DNA of 64,000 nt from NCBI GenBank assembly GCA_964019135.1, contig OZ025264.1, forward strand, positions 36,541,994 to 36,605,993, in the 5' to 3' direction. The notes under the pieces are model-generated. The model saw only the letters and a program-made list of their open reading frames with translations. It was not told the DNA's origin and did no database searches. Shown here one piece after another: positions 9,852 through 20,660 of the stretch. A program made the position numbers and the translations under genes. Each line of letters opens with the position of its first letter. Position 1 is the first letter of the stretch. The DNA is from Arenicola marina. Its lineage: Eukaryota > Annelida > Polychaeta > Arenicolidae.

Positions 9852-12800
9852 CAACCTCTCTAAATTGACCGATCACCGATCACCGCTCACTGTGTGATAT
9901 AGACAACCTCCCTTAATGGACCGATCACCGCTCACTGTGTGATATAGACAACCTCCCTTAATGGACCGATCACCGCTCACTGTGTGATATAGACAACCTC
10001 CCTTAATGGACCGATCACCGCTCACTGTGTGATATAGCCAACCTCCCTTAATGGACCGATCACCGCTCACTGTGTGATATAGCCAACCTCCCTTAATGGA
10101 CCGATCACCGCTCACTGTGTGATATAGACAACCTCCCTTAATGGACCGATCACCGCTCACTGTGTGATATAGACAACCTCCCTTAATGGACCGATCACCG
10201 CTCACTGTGTGATATAGCCAACCTCCCTTAATGGACCGATCACCGCTCACTGTGTGATATAGACAACCTCCCTTAATGGACCGATCACCGCTCACTGTGT
10301 GATATAGACAACCTCCCTTAATGGACCGATCACCGCTCACTGTGTGATATAGACAACCTCCCTTAATGGACCGATCACCGCTCACTGTGTGATATAGCCA
10401 ACCTCCCTTAATGGACCGATCACCGCTCACTGTGTGATATAGCCCAACCTCCCTTAATGGACCGATCACCGCTCTCTGTGTGATATAGACAACCTCCCTT
10501 AATGGACCGATCACCGCTCACTGTGTGATATAGCCCACCTCCCTTAATGGACCGATCACCGCTCACTGTGTGATATAGCCCAACTCCCTTAATGGACCGA
10601 TCACCGCTCTCTGTGTGATATAGACAACCTCCCTTAATGGACCGATCACCGCTCTCTGTGTGATATAGCCCAACTCCCTTAATGGACCGATCACCGCTCA
10701 CTGTGTGATATAGCCCAACTCCCTTAATGGACCGATCACCGCTCTCTGTGTGATATAGACAACCTCCCTTAATGGACCGATCACCGCTCACTGTGTGATA
10801 TAGACAACCTCCCTTAATGGACCGATCACCGCTCACTGTGTGATATAGCCAACCTCCCTTAATGGACCGATCACCGCTCACTGTGTGATATAGCCCAACC
10901 TCCCTTAATGGACCGATCACCGCTCACTGTGTGATATAGCCAACCTCCCTTAATGGACCGATCACCGCTCTCTGTGTGATATAGCCAACCTCCCTTAATG
11001 GACCGATCACCGCTCTCTGTGTGATATAGACAACCTCCCTTAATGGACCGATCACCGCTCACTGTGTGATATAGCCAACCTCCCTTAATGGACCGATCAC
11101 CGCTCACTGTGTGATATAGCCCAACTCCCTTAATGGACCGATCACCGCTCACTCTGTGATATAGCCAACGTTCCTTAATGGACCGATCACCGATCACTGT
11201 GTGATATAGCCAACGTCCCTTAATGGACCGATCACCGCTCAATGTGTGATATAGCCAGCGTCCGTTAATGGACCGATCACCGCTCACTGTGTGACATAGA
11301 CAACGTCCCTTAATGGACCAATCACCGATCACTGTGTGATATAGCCAACGTCCCTTAATGGACCGATCACCGATCACTGTGTGATATAGCCAACGTCCCT
11401 TAATGGACCAATCACCGATCACTGTGTGATATAGCCAACGTTCCTTAATGGACCGATCACCGCTCACTGTGTGATATAGCCCAACTCCCTTAATGGACCG
11501 ATCACCGATCACTGTGTGATATAGCCAACGTCCCTTAATGGACCGACCACCGCTCACTGTGTGATATAGCCCACCTCCCTTAATGGACCGATCACCGCTC
11601 ACTGTGTGATATAGCCCAACTCCCTTAATGGACCGATCACCGATCACTGTGTGACATAGCCAACCTCCCTTAATGGGCCGATCACCGCTCACTGTGTGAT
11701 ATAGCCAACGTCCCTTAATGGACCGATCACCGATCACTGTGTGATATAGCCAACGTCCCTTAATGGACCGATCACCGCTCACTGTGTGATATAGCCCACC
11801 TCCTTTAATGGACCGATCACCGCTCACTGTGTGATATAGCCCAACTCCCTTAATGGACCGATCACCGATCACTGTGTGATATAGCCAACCTCCCTTAATG
11901 GGCCGATCACCGCTCACTGTGTGATATAGCCAACCTCCCTTAATGGGCCGATCACCGCTCACTGTGTGATATAGCCAACGTCCCTTAATGGACCGATCAC
12001 CGCTCACTGTGTGATATAGCCAACGTCCCTTAATGGACCGATCACCAATCACTGTGTGTTATAGCCAACCTTCCTTAATGGACCGATCACCGATCACTGT
12101 GTGATATAGCCAACGTACCTTAATGGACCGATCACCGCTCACTGTGTGATATAGCCAACCTCCCTTAATGGACCGATCACCGCTCACTGTGTGATATAGC
12201 CAACGTCCCTTAATGGACCGATCACCGCTTACTGTGTGATATAGCCCAACTCCCTTAATGGACCGATCACCGATCACTGTGTGATATAACCAACGTCCCT
12301 TAATGGACCGATCACCGCTCACTGTGTGATATAGCCCACCTCCCTTAATGGACCGATCACCGCTCACTGTGTGATATAGCCCAACTCCCTTAATGGACCG
12401 ATCACCGATCACTGTGTAATATAGCCAACCTCCCTTAATGAGCCAATCACCGCTCACTGTGTGATATAGCCAACCTCCCTTAATGGACCGATCACCGCTC
12501 ACTGTGTGATATAGCCAACGTCCCTTAATGGACCGATCACCGCTCACTGTGTGATATAGCCAACGTCCCTTAATGGACCGATCACCGCTCACTGTGTGAT
12601 ATAGCCAACCTCCCTTAATGGGCCAATCACCGCTCACTGTGTGATATAGCCAACCTCCCTTAATGGACCGATCACCGCTCACTGTGTGATATAGCCAACG
12701 TCCCTTAATGGACCGATCACCGCTCACTGTGTGACATAGCCAACGTCCCTTAATGGGCCGATCACCGATCACTGTGTGATATAGCCAACGTCCCTTAATG

Positions 12801-13206
12801 GACCGATCACCGCTCACTATGTGACATAGCCAACGTCCCTTAATAGACCGATCACCGATCACTGTGTGATATAGCCAACGTCCCTTAATGGACCGATCAC
12901 CGCTCACTGTGTGATATAGCCAATCTCCCTTAATGGACCGATCAACGATCACTGTGTGATATAGCCAACCTCCCTTAGTGGACCGATCACCGATCACTGT
13001 GTGATATAGCCAACCTCCCTTAGTGGACCGATCACCGATCACTGTGTGATATAGCCAACCTCCCTTAGTGGACCGATCACCGCTCACTGTGTGATATAGC
13101 CCACATCCCTTAATGGACCGATCACCGCTCACTGTGTGACATAGCCAACCTCCCTTAATGGACCGATCACCGCTCACTGTGTGACATAGCCAACCTCCCT
13201 TAATGG
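9852..13206. repeat. 45-bp minisatellite (intron 1 of gene A)
   Basis: About 75 copies of a 45-bp unit; the core is CCCTTAATGGACCGATCACC followed by GCTCACTGTGTGATATAG. As 45 is divisible by 3 and the unit lacks stops in one minus-strand frame, hundreds of codons are open (15-residue period GDRSIKGGWLYHTVS). That frame even runs through the exon 1 donor into exon 1, but the GTAAGT donor marks the array as intron. The left third (to about 11,130) is more uniform than the right part, where ACGTCCC and GATCACTG variants are common. It ends next to four GGTCT pentamers (13,206-13,227), 28 bp from the donor. Confidence 0.94.
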
Positions 13207-13255
13207 TCTGGTCTGGTCTGGTCTGGACTGGGTGGAGTGACCCTGACCCACTTAC

Positions 13256-13519
13256 CTGCCAGATCCCGCCATGGTAACCCTCCCGGTAGGTGTCGCTGTC
13301 GGCGCCGTCCCTGGACTCCACGTAGGCCAGTCTCCGGAGCAGCAGCTTGTCCTCTGGGAAGATGCAGGACGCCTGGATCCGCTCCACCACGGACTCCACC
13401 AGACTCCCGCCAGACCCGCCAGGGGTCAGCGCGTCATCGTGACCGGACGCCAGCGTGGACAACATTACCATGGCAACCACAGTTTTTACCATGGCAACGG
13501 ACAGGCGCCGTGGCAGCAT
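13256..13519 (-). CDS. Gene A exon 1: signal peptide and N-terminus
   Basis: An 88-codon exon read from an ATG at 13,519. A second ATG ten codons on would also give a secretion signal (MVKTVVAMVMLSTLASG); I keep the first because its frame is open and its basic start (MLPRRLSVA) suits an n-region. After the signal come a Gly/Ser-rich link (LTPGGSGG), LVESVVERIQASCIFPEDK, LLRRLAYVESRDGADSDTYR and EGYHGGIWQ, ending exactly at GGCAG before GTAAGTGGG. Phase 0 joining to exon 2 restores GGIWQVDGE. The product is predicted to be secreted; with the VWA exon downstream it is probably an extracellular matrix or adhesion protein. The ends of the gene (5' UTR and 3' half) were not determined. Confidence 0.82.
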
Positions 13520-15189
13520 CTTTGCGACGCGCGGCCCTATTTGCCTCGCAGGGGGTGGGGGGGGGGGAGTTTCCGTGCTCGATGATCCGGCACCTCAAGG
13601 AAAGCAATCCTAGTGGGTGATAACTCACGATGTCCTCAATACGTTCCCGTTGACTGCCGCGAGAACTACACCGGAATGAAGGAGCTTGTACCGAGCCAAG
13701 GATCTTATATGGAATAATTCGCCCACGAAATTCGTTTTTCTGACCCCTCCACCCCTTCCACTTGTCTCATTGTTGCCTCTTCTGGTGTCTATTCTTCCGA
13801 CGTTGTTGTGAAGTCCGTCAACGCCTACTGAACAGATAGAGGCGAGATAGCTGTCCCAGAGTGAAGGAGGACCGGTGTGGGTCACCCCTCACCTGGGGCT
13901 GCTGATCACTGATGGCCCAGGCCCCCTGATCAACCACTCGGCATACCCTAAGCAATTAACACCGCGGAGACAACGCCCACTACACCCTGTCCACCCTGTA
14001 CACCAGACAACCTCTATCGATCACATATCACTTTACTATTATACCACTACGGTCGTACCCCCCCCCCCCCTCTCCTTGCATGCTGAACACCCATGGCCTG
14101 GTCCCTCGATTTCTCGCACAAAAGTGGGCCCCATAATTGTGCGACAAAATAGCAACACCACAAAGAAAAGTTTCCAGCCTACCATTTTGGTAGGAACATG
14201 TCCAATTCCCAATAAAATCCCTATCGGTTCACTTGTCTTGTGTTGTCCGTCTCTACTAAATCACAGACTTGGCGCCATTACAGGGCGGGTCCAGGAGGTG
14301 GTTGGCCGTGGGTGGGATGAGAGGTCACCCCTCCAGAGAAACTGCCCATGGGAACGGGCAGGGGGAGGGGGCCCTGGACATGACAACGTGGATGTCAAAA
14401 CACCAACAAAATAATTTACTTAATGCCGACAACAAGTTTGAAGCTCTAAAACTCCAAATGCCAAGTTTGCCAAGTTCGAACAAACAGTTCACTTGTTCAT
14501 GCAACGATGATAATCATTTCAACCTATGTCGAACTTAACTGGTGTACTACAATGAACCTTAATAATACACTGCAATGATATATATGTATTTAGGAGCCAG
14601 AAGCCTATGCTTGTCCCACATGGACTATTAAAGTTGTCCGTCGCCCCTTGCTGCCTGATAGAAAGTACGTGGAGCATACTCCAGACTTGTGTCAAGTTGA
14701 CCGAGATGACGTGAAGACGATGCAGCGCGGAGAAAACTAGCAGCCAGTGTGGGCGCCGGGGGTGGGCGCTGGGGGTGGGCGCCAGGGGTGGGCACTGTGG
14801 GTGGGTGGGGCCACTTGATGGTGTCCCCGGAGGTCCGTGGCGGTCTATATATGTGTTAATTACCTGGTATAGCCTAATCCCTCACTGCTACTCTCCAGGG
14901 TTGTTAACAGGGAGGTCTGGATAGATTAGACGCCATTAATAACGCCCACACAAGAGTTCATCAAGGACAAGGGCGTTGTTGAGTCGTCTTGTGCTGGAGG
15001 GCCATCGTCTTCAACACAGATAAGGGAATGCCTGTACCTGCCCCCTACCACCCCCCACCCCCCCACCTCCACTGCTTGATCACTGCTCGGTCACCTGGCG
15101 ATAGGCAAACTGCCGGTGCCGTCAAGTTGTCACTGACTGCACCATCCGACGCTAATTATACGACTCACTTCCAAATCATCAATTCAACG
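13520..15189. other. Sequence upstream of gene A, no gene recognised
   Basis: Non-coding by inspection. It contains a C13 run near 14,060 and a small G-rich tandem of a ~14-bp unit (GGGGGTGGGCGCT, about four copies, 14,757-14,812), and otherwise looks unique. Open frames here have no recognisable similarity. The promoter of gene A should lie near its right-hand exon, but I cannot point to a specific motif. Confidence 0.6.
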
Positions 15190-17112
15190 GCTTGGTCCCC
15201 CTGTAGTGTCTCCGGGGTGCCCCCCCCCCCCGCCTCCCCTAGCCCCACACACTGCCCTAGGGCGGCTGTGGTCCCTCTGTGGTGTCCCTGGGGTGCCCCC
15301 CCCTAGGCCCACACACTACCCTAGGGCGGCTGTGGTCCCTCTGTGGTGTCCCTGGGGTGCCCCCCCTAGCCCCACACACTGCCCTAGGATGGCTGTGGTC
15401 CCTCTGGTGTCCCCAGGGTGCCCCCCCCCCCTAGCCCCACACACTGCCCTAGGATGGCTGTGGTCCCTCTGTGGTGTCCCCAGGGTGCCCCCCCCCTAGC
15501 CCCACACACTGCCCTAGGGCGGCTGTGGTCCCTCTGTGGTGCCCACTGGGTGCCCCCCCTCTAGCCCGACACACTGCCCTAGGGCGGCTGTGGTCCCTCT
15601 GTGATGTCCCCGGGGTGCCCCCCCCCCCTAGCCCCACACACTGCCCTAGGGCGGCTGTGGTCCCTCTGTGGTGCCCAATGGGTGCCCCCCCTCTAGCCCG
15701 ACACACTGCCCCAGGGCGGCTGTGGTCCCTCTGTGATGTCCCCGGGGTGCCCCCCCCCCTAGCCCCACACACTGCCCTAGGGCGGCTGTGGTCCCTCTGT
15801 GGTGCCCAATGGGTGGCCCCCCTCTAGCCCGACACACTGCCCTAGGGCGGCTGTGGTCCCTCTGTGATGTCCCCGGGGTGCCCCCCCCCCCCTAGCCCCA
15901 CACACTGCCCTAGGGCGGCTGTGGTCCCTCTGTGGTGCCCAATGGGTGCCCCCCCTCTAGCCCGACACACTGCCCTAGGGCGGCTGTGGTCCCTCTGTGA
16001 TGTCCCCGGGGTGCCCCCCCCCTAGCCCCACACACTGCCCTAGGGCGGCTGTGGTCCCTCTGTGATGTCCCCGGGGTGTCCCCCCCCTAGCCCCACACAC
16101 TGCCCTAGGGCGGCTGTGGTCCCCCTGTGGTGTCCCCGGGGTGTCCCCCCCCTAGCCCCACACACTGCCCTAGGGCGGCTGTGGTCCCTCTGTGGTGCCC
16201 AATGGGTGCCCCCCCTCTAGCCCGACACACTGCCCTAGGGCGGCTGTGGTCCCTCTGTGATGTCCCCGGGGTGTCCCCCCCCCTAGCCCCACACACTGCC
16301 CTAGGGCGGCTGTGGTCCCCCTGTGGTGTCCCCGGGGTGTCCCCCCTCTAGCCCGACACACTGCCCTAGGGCGGCTGTGGTCCCTCTGTGATGTCCCCGG
16401 GGTGCCCCCCCCCCCTAGCCCCACACACTGCCCTAGGGCGGCTGTGGTCCCTCTGTGATGTCCCCGGGGTGTCCCCCCCCTAGCCCCACACACTGCCCTA
16501 GGGCGGCTGTGGTCCCCCTGTGGTGTCCCCGGGGTGTCCCCCCCTAGCCCCACACACTGCCCTAGGGCGGCTGTGGTCCCTCTGTGGTGCCCAATGGGTG
16601 CCCCCCCTCTAGCCCGACACACTGCCCTAGGGCGGCTGTGGTCCCTCTGTGATGTCCCCGGGGTGTCCCCCCCCTAGCCCCACACACTGCCCTAGGGCGG
16701 CTGTGGTCCCCCTGTGGTGTCCCCGGGGTGTCCCCCCTCTAGCCCGACACACTGCCCTAGGGCGGCTGTGGTCCCTCTGTGATGTCCCCGGGGTGTCCCC
16801 CCCCCTAGCCCCACACACTGCCCTAGGGCGGCTGTGGTCCCTCTGTGATGTCCCCGGGGTGTCCCCCCCTAGCCCCACACACTGCCCTAGGGCGGCTGTG
16901 GTCCCCCTGTGGTGTCCCCGGGGTGCCCCCCCCCTAGCCCCACACACTGCCCTAGGTCCCCCTGTAGTGTCCCCGGTGTGCCCCCCCCCCCCTCTTGCCC
17001 CACACACTGCACTATGACGGATGTGGTCCCCCTGTGTTGTCACCGGTGTGCTCCCCCACCCCCACTAGCCCCAAACACTGCCCTAGGATGGATGTTGTTC
17101 CCCTGTGATGTC
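15190..17112. repeat. ~62-bp C-rich minisatellite, left part
   Basis: About 31 copies with core CCACACACTGCCCTAGGGCG then GCTGTGGTCCCTCTGTGRTG and a C-run of 6 to 12 whose length varies between copies. The unit contains CCTAGG and CCCCGGGG palindromes. The array stops inside a unit at GATGTC where the CR1-like block begins, and resumes in register at 37,409. Confidence 0.93.
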
Positions 17113-17484
17113 AGGATTCAGGATTCATTTTATTTTTTTTAACTAATACATGACATAGAATATACAGATAAATGACTGGAAGCTATAATCGTATAGGTTG
17201 GGAAATCCAGGCTAAGACCAGAGGTCGCTGCGCCTGGACCACCTGAGGATCAGAAATGAGCATGACATAATTACAAGAGGCGGAACATACGCTTGGAATA
17301 AACGAAATGATATCAGGCTCGAAACAAGATAAAGACTTACAGTTTAACACAAACTCCCACTCAAAAATAAAGACATGAAACAACATAACACAACCGTATT
17401 TTTTTCTCTTTTTTTTTACACCCCCACCCACATTTATATGCTAAACAAGTGCTATAGGAGGTATGTCAATGTTTCATATATTCC
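17113..17484 (-). other. 3' UTR of the host CR1-like LINE
   Basis: Non-coding sequence between the end of the RT frame (17,485) and the minisatellite, ending in a T-rich stretch and two copies of an AGGATTC repeat at 17,113-17,127. Confidence 0.7.
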
Positions 17485-18965
17485 TCAGTTAAGACAAGTG
17501 TAACAATTAACTACGGTGCATACATATGTAAATGTCTCCAATATCGAAGATTTTAGGTAGTTGGAGAAGCCAAGAATGCTATGTGATACATTTTTCTCGA
17601 GAGTGGTTGAAGGCTCATTATTAATCAAATAAACAATAGTATGGCGAATACAATGAAGCGCGAATGAATGTTGGACTCTGCTAGTAAAGACATGAAACTT
17701 GACATGAAAATGACAGGTATCATAGTGATGAACATCTCTTCGTTGGAAAAGCGGCATGCTGAGAAAATATTTCGGTAGAGTGTCTTTCTTCAGTTTGTAG
17801 TACAATTTCATTACTTGAATTTTGTGAATGTCAGGGAGTTTAAGCCATCTTAATTGCTTAAATAGGGCTTCCGAATGTGCGTTGTATTTACTGAGTGTAA
17901 TGATTCTCATTGCCTTTTTCTGAAGGTTAAAGAGGCGGGCATTGTCATATCCCCAGACCATGATCCCATATGTGATGTGCGGTAAGATAAGCGTGTTGTA
18001 CAACGTTAACAGTGTATGCTGAGGAAGCGTGTATTTTAACCGTTTATGACCCCAATCGCCCTTGTAACTGTTGCAATTTTCTGACTCTGAGTATGCCACT
18101 TCATGTGTTTGTTCAAGGTGATACCCAGTAGGTTAAAATTGTCTACACATTCTATTTGTTGATTATTAATCTCAATAATAGGGGGTGTAATTTTTCTTTG
18201 AGGAGTGTGAAAGACCATCAATTCAGACTCTTGCACATTAAGGACAAGTCTGTTGGCGTCTAACCAGTGGCTGATTTTGCGAAGTTCTAAGTTTATTTTA
18301 GAAGACGACAAGCCCGTTGTAAGGGGGCTTATTGAGAAAAAAAGTGTCGTATCATCAGCATAAATTATATATTTAAAGAAATCACTAGCAGATAGTAGGT
18401 CGGTGATCTGAGTGATCAATAGAAGAGGGCCAAGAATGGACCTTTCCTGAATCCCCCATGTTACAAAGGTTTGAGGCAGTGCCATCGATATCCACATATT
18501 GTTTGCGATCCGAAAGATGTTTTTTGAACAAGTCTAGTGCCACCCCTTGTATACCATGTAGTGTTTTTGACAATATACCATGATCTATTGTATCGAAGGC
18601 CTTGGAAAGATCAAGATAGATGTTAATGTGGCATTCATTTTTGCCCATCGCCATAAGGGACGATCCACTATTTCCAAGACGGCCGTATCAGTTGAATGTT
18701 TGGGGCGAAACGCGTATTGACTACTTACAAATAAGCTGTTTTCATAAACAAATGTATGCATTTGGTTTGCCATAATTCTTTCTATCACCTTTGAAAGAGC
18801 AGGTAGAATGGATATAGGACTATAATTAATGATGTTATCTTTGTCTTCTTTTTTAAAAACCGGTACGACCTTCGCTATTTTCAATTTAGTGGGAAGTATA
18901 CTCTGTAGTAAGTGATTGGTTCACCACCAGAGTGAGGGCCTCAACGATTGCATCCTTAATTGACT
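17485..18965 (-). pseudogene. Host CR1-like LINE: reverse transcriptase, main part
   Basis: Read on the minus strand in three overlapping frames: LKIAKVVPVFKKEDKDNI (18,880), ALSKVIERI and FRPKHSTDTAVLEIVD, then NIYLDLSKAFDTIDHGIL (18,620), LGPLLL, KYIIYADDTTLFF (18,350, catalytic YADD), LRKISHWLDANRLVLN and the C-terminal region LPHITYGIMVWGYD / LYYKLKKDTLPKYF. These are blocks 1 to 7 of a CR1/Jockey-group reverse transcriptase. Frame breaks near 18,885, 18,430 and 18,070 inactivate it. The upstream codons (IKDAIVEALTLVVNQSL) continue the fingers region begun at 20,240. Confidence 0.88.
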
Positions 18966-18970
18966 GGATA
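18966..18970. repeat. Target-site duplication GGATA, left copy
   Basis: GGATA at 18,966-18,970 matches 20,235-20,239 and flanks the younger CR1-like insertion. Removing one copy and the insert restores an open host frame across the junction. Confidence 0.8.
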
Positions 18971-20234
18971 GTTCAGTTCAGTTCAGTATTCATTTATTCA
19001 ACCAAGTGAGTCATTTACACGTAAAAAACAAAACAGAACATCTTGCTCTCTGACATACACTTGGTTAGGAGACTCCAGTTAAGGCCAGCTGGCCGCTGTC
19101 ACTAGAGCTACCTGTATTGGTTGAGCTTGTCATAAACGGATTATATTAGGATTATATTGGACGCTATGATAGTGAGTGAACAATAACACAACTTTTAACC
19201 CGAAACAAAGCAACAGCAAATAAACGAAAAGAAAAAAAATTAACTCAATAAACATGTAGGTCTACCGTCACACATAACTGTTATGTTCATTATGGTCACT
19301 GATAGTGGTTACAAAAATAGCACCGTTCAATATTGCATGTGTCTGAATACATATTAATGATATCACGCTTTTCATAATTAGAAAAACCAAATAAATCATG
19401 GGTGTATATTTTATCTAATATGCGTTGGGCTTCCGAGTTTAATTGCTGTACAATGCTGTATCTGACAGATCTAGTGTTTTTTTGAAGGCGTGCTCGCGTT
19501 GTGAAGGAATAATGTTTATGTCTAGTGTCATAATCGTGAATATCGCAGTGCTGTATGATAGGTAAAGAGGCGAAATAATTTGGCAGGCAGCCGTTCCTAA
19601 GTTTATGATCAAATTTTAGCAATTGCAATCTGTGTATATCTTGCACCTTTAAGGTATGCAGACGTTTAAATAGCGGTTCTGTGTGTGCATTGTATCTACT
19701 ATTTGCGATGGCTCGTATGGCTTTTTTCTGCAGTTTAGAGATTCTTTCGGAATCGTAACCCCATATCAGAATACCATAATGCAAATGCGGCAGTATAAGT
19801 GAATTATAGACTATTTGGAGAACATAACCAGGTAGAACAGTTTTCAACTTCTGTAGTACACCGTTGGTTTTGGAGATCTTGTTAGAGATCCTCGTTATGT
19901 GTTTGTCCCATCGCAGGTGTTTATCAATGGTAATACCTAAAATTGTGAAATCATCGACGCATTCTAAACGTGCATTGTTGATAAAAAGATCTAGGTTGGC
20001 AATTTGTTTCTGATAGTTTCGGAATATCATATATTTGCACTTTTTGACATTTAGTGCTAATTCGTTCACTGATAACCAATTTGAGATATTTGACAACTCT
20101 GTATTAATACAGTTTGCAAGATCTCCTGAGTTCATCATTTTCATACTAACTGCAGCGAATAGAGTCGTGTCATCGGCATATATAATAAAGTTAAAATATT
20201 TGCTCGTGTTAACAATATCGTTTATATAGATAAT
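18971..20234 (-). mobile_element. 5'-truncated CR1-like LINE inserted in the host LINE
   Basis: A 1.26-kb insertion on the minus strand with a GGATA duplication. It starts inside the RT just before the catalytic box and ends in a 3' UTR with a TGAAC pentamer repeated three times (plus strand GTTCA at 18,971 onward), comparable in position to the 3' repeats of the host element. 5' truncation is usual for LINE insertions. It belongs to the same broad family as the host: both share the HTEPLF/HSEALF and WGYD motifs in the C-terminal region. Confidence 0.87.
19296..20234 (-). pseudogene. Truncated CR1-like reverse transcriptase (open 3' part)
   Basis: About 312 codons with no stop: IIYINDIVNTSKYFNFIIYADD (motif with YADD near 20,180), then ELSNISNWLSVNELALNVKK, GITIDKHLRWDKHI, LPHLHYGILIWGYDSERI and the thumb/C-terminal part to CNIERCYFCNHYQ. 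The lack of frameshifts, against at least three in the host RT, fits a younger insertion. It has no start of its own and lacks the endonuclease and RT fingers, so it is dead on arrival. Confidence 0.87.
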
Positions 20235-20660
20235 GGATAAGCTTCACTGAGAAGAAATCTATACCTTTGTTGTTTTTGGGCTTTAGACTATTAAGGTCTT
20301 TGAGGTGACGAGACGAAATTTGAATATAGTAGTCGGTTTAGACTTTAAATATTCATTAAATCGATGGGGGGGGGGGATTGGAAGAGACTGTTTTCATAAG
20401 GTCCGGGCCAACCTGCGCGAAGAATGTATTAAACTTGTTGGATATAGTCAAACGGGCAGATATTTTATTGTCACCTATTCGACTATGCCCGGGGAAGGTC
20501 CTTTTATCTTTTGAGAGATTAAGCACATCTTTCAGGGTACTCCATGTGCGTTTTATATTATTTCTACAGCTCATGAATCGATCATGGTAATATCGACGTT
20601 TAGTAAGATAAATACTTCGTTTAAGAATGCGATTATAAATTCTGAGGTTGATTTTAAGCG
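20235..20660 (-). pseudogene. Host LINE: end of interdomain linker and start of RT
   Basis: From the array edge the minus frame reads INLRIYNRILKRSIYLTKRR, then NNIKRTWSTLKDVLN, FNTFFAQVGPDLMK: the endonuclease-RT linker typical of CR1/Jockey elements. After a frame break at an 11-G homopolymer (20,366-20,376) it continues FNEYLKSK and KDLNSLKPKNNKGIDFF, the first RT block, up to the GGATA insertion site. Confidence 0.85.

Noticed and set aside
9873..13255. 486-codon minus frame joining the 45-bp repeat to the gene A signal peptide as one secreted repeat protein
   Set aside because: A strong GTAAGT donor lies at the exon 1 end, and the phase 0 join to exon 2 gives a continuous conserved string (GGIWQVDGE); the repeat is intron read-through.
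13875..14538. Open frames of 179 and 89 codons upstream of gene A
   Set aside because: Low-complexity, overlapping in different frames, no domain or splice evidence.
17113..20234. Initial view that 17.1-19.0 kb and 19.0-37.4 kb are two separate LINEs lying side by side
   Set aside because: The GGATA duplication and the in-frame host codons on both sides show that 18,971-20,234 is an insert inside one element that continues to 37,408.
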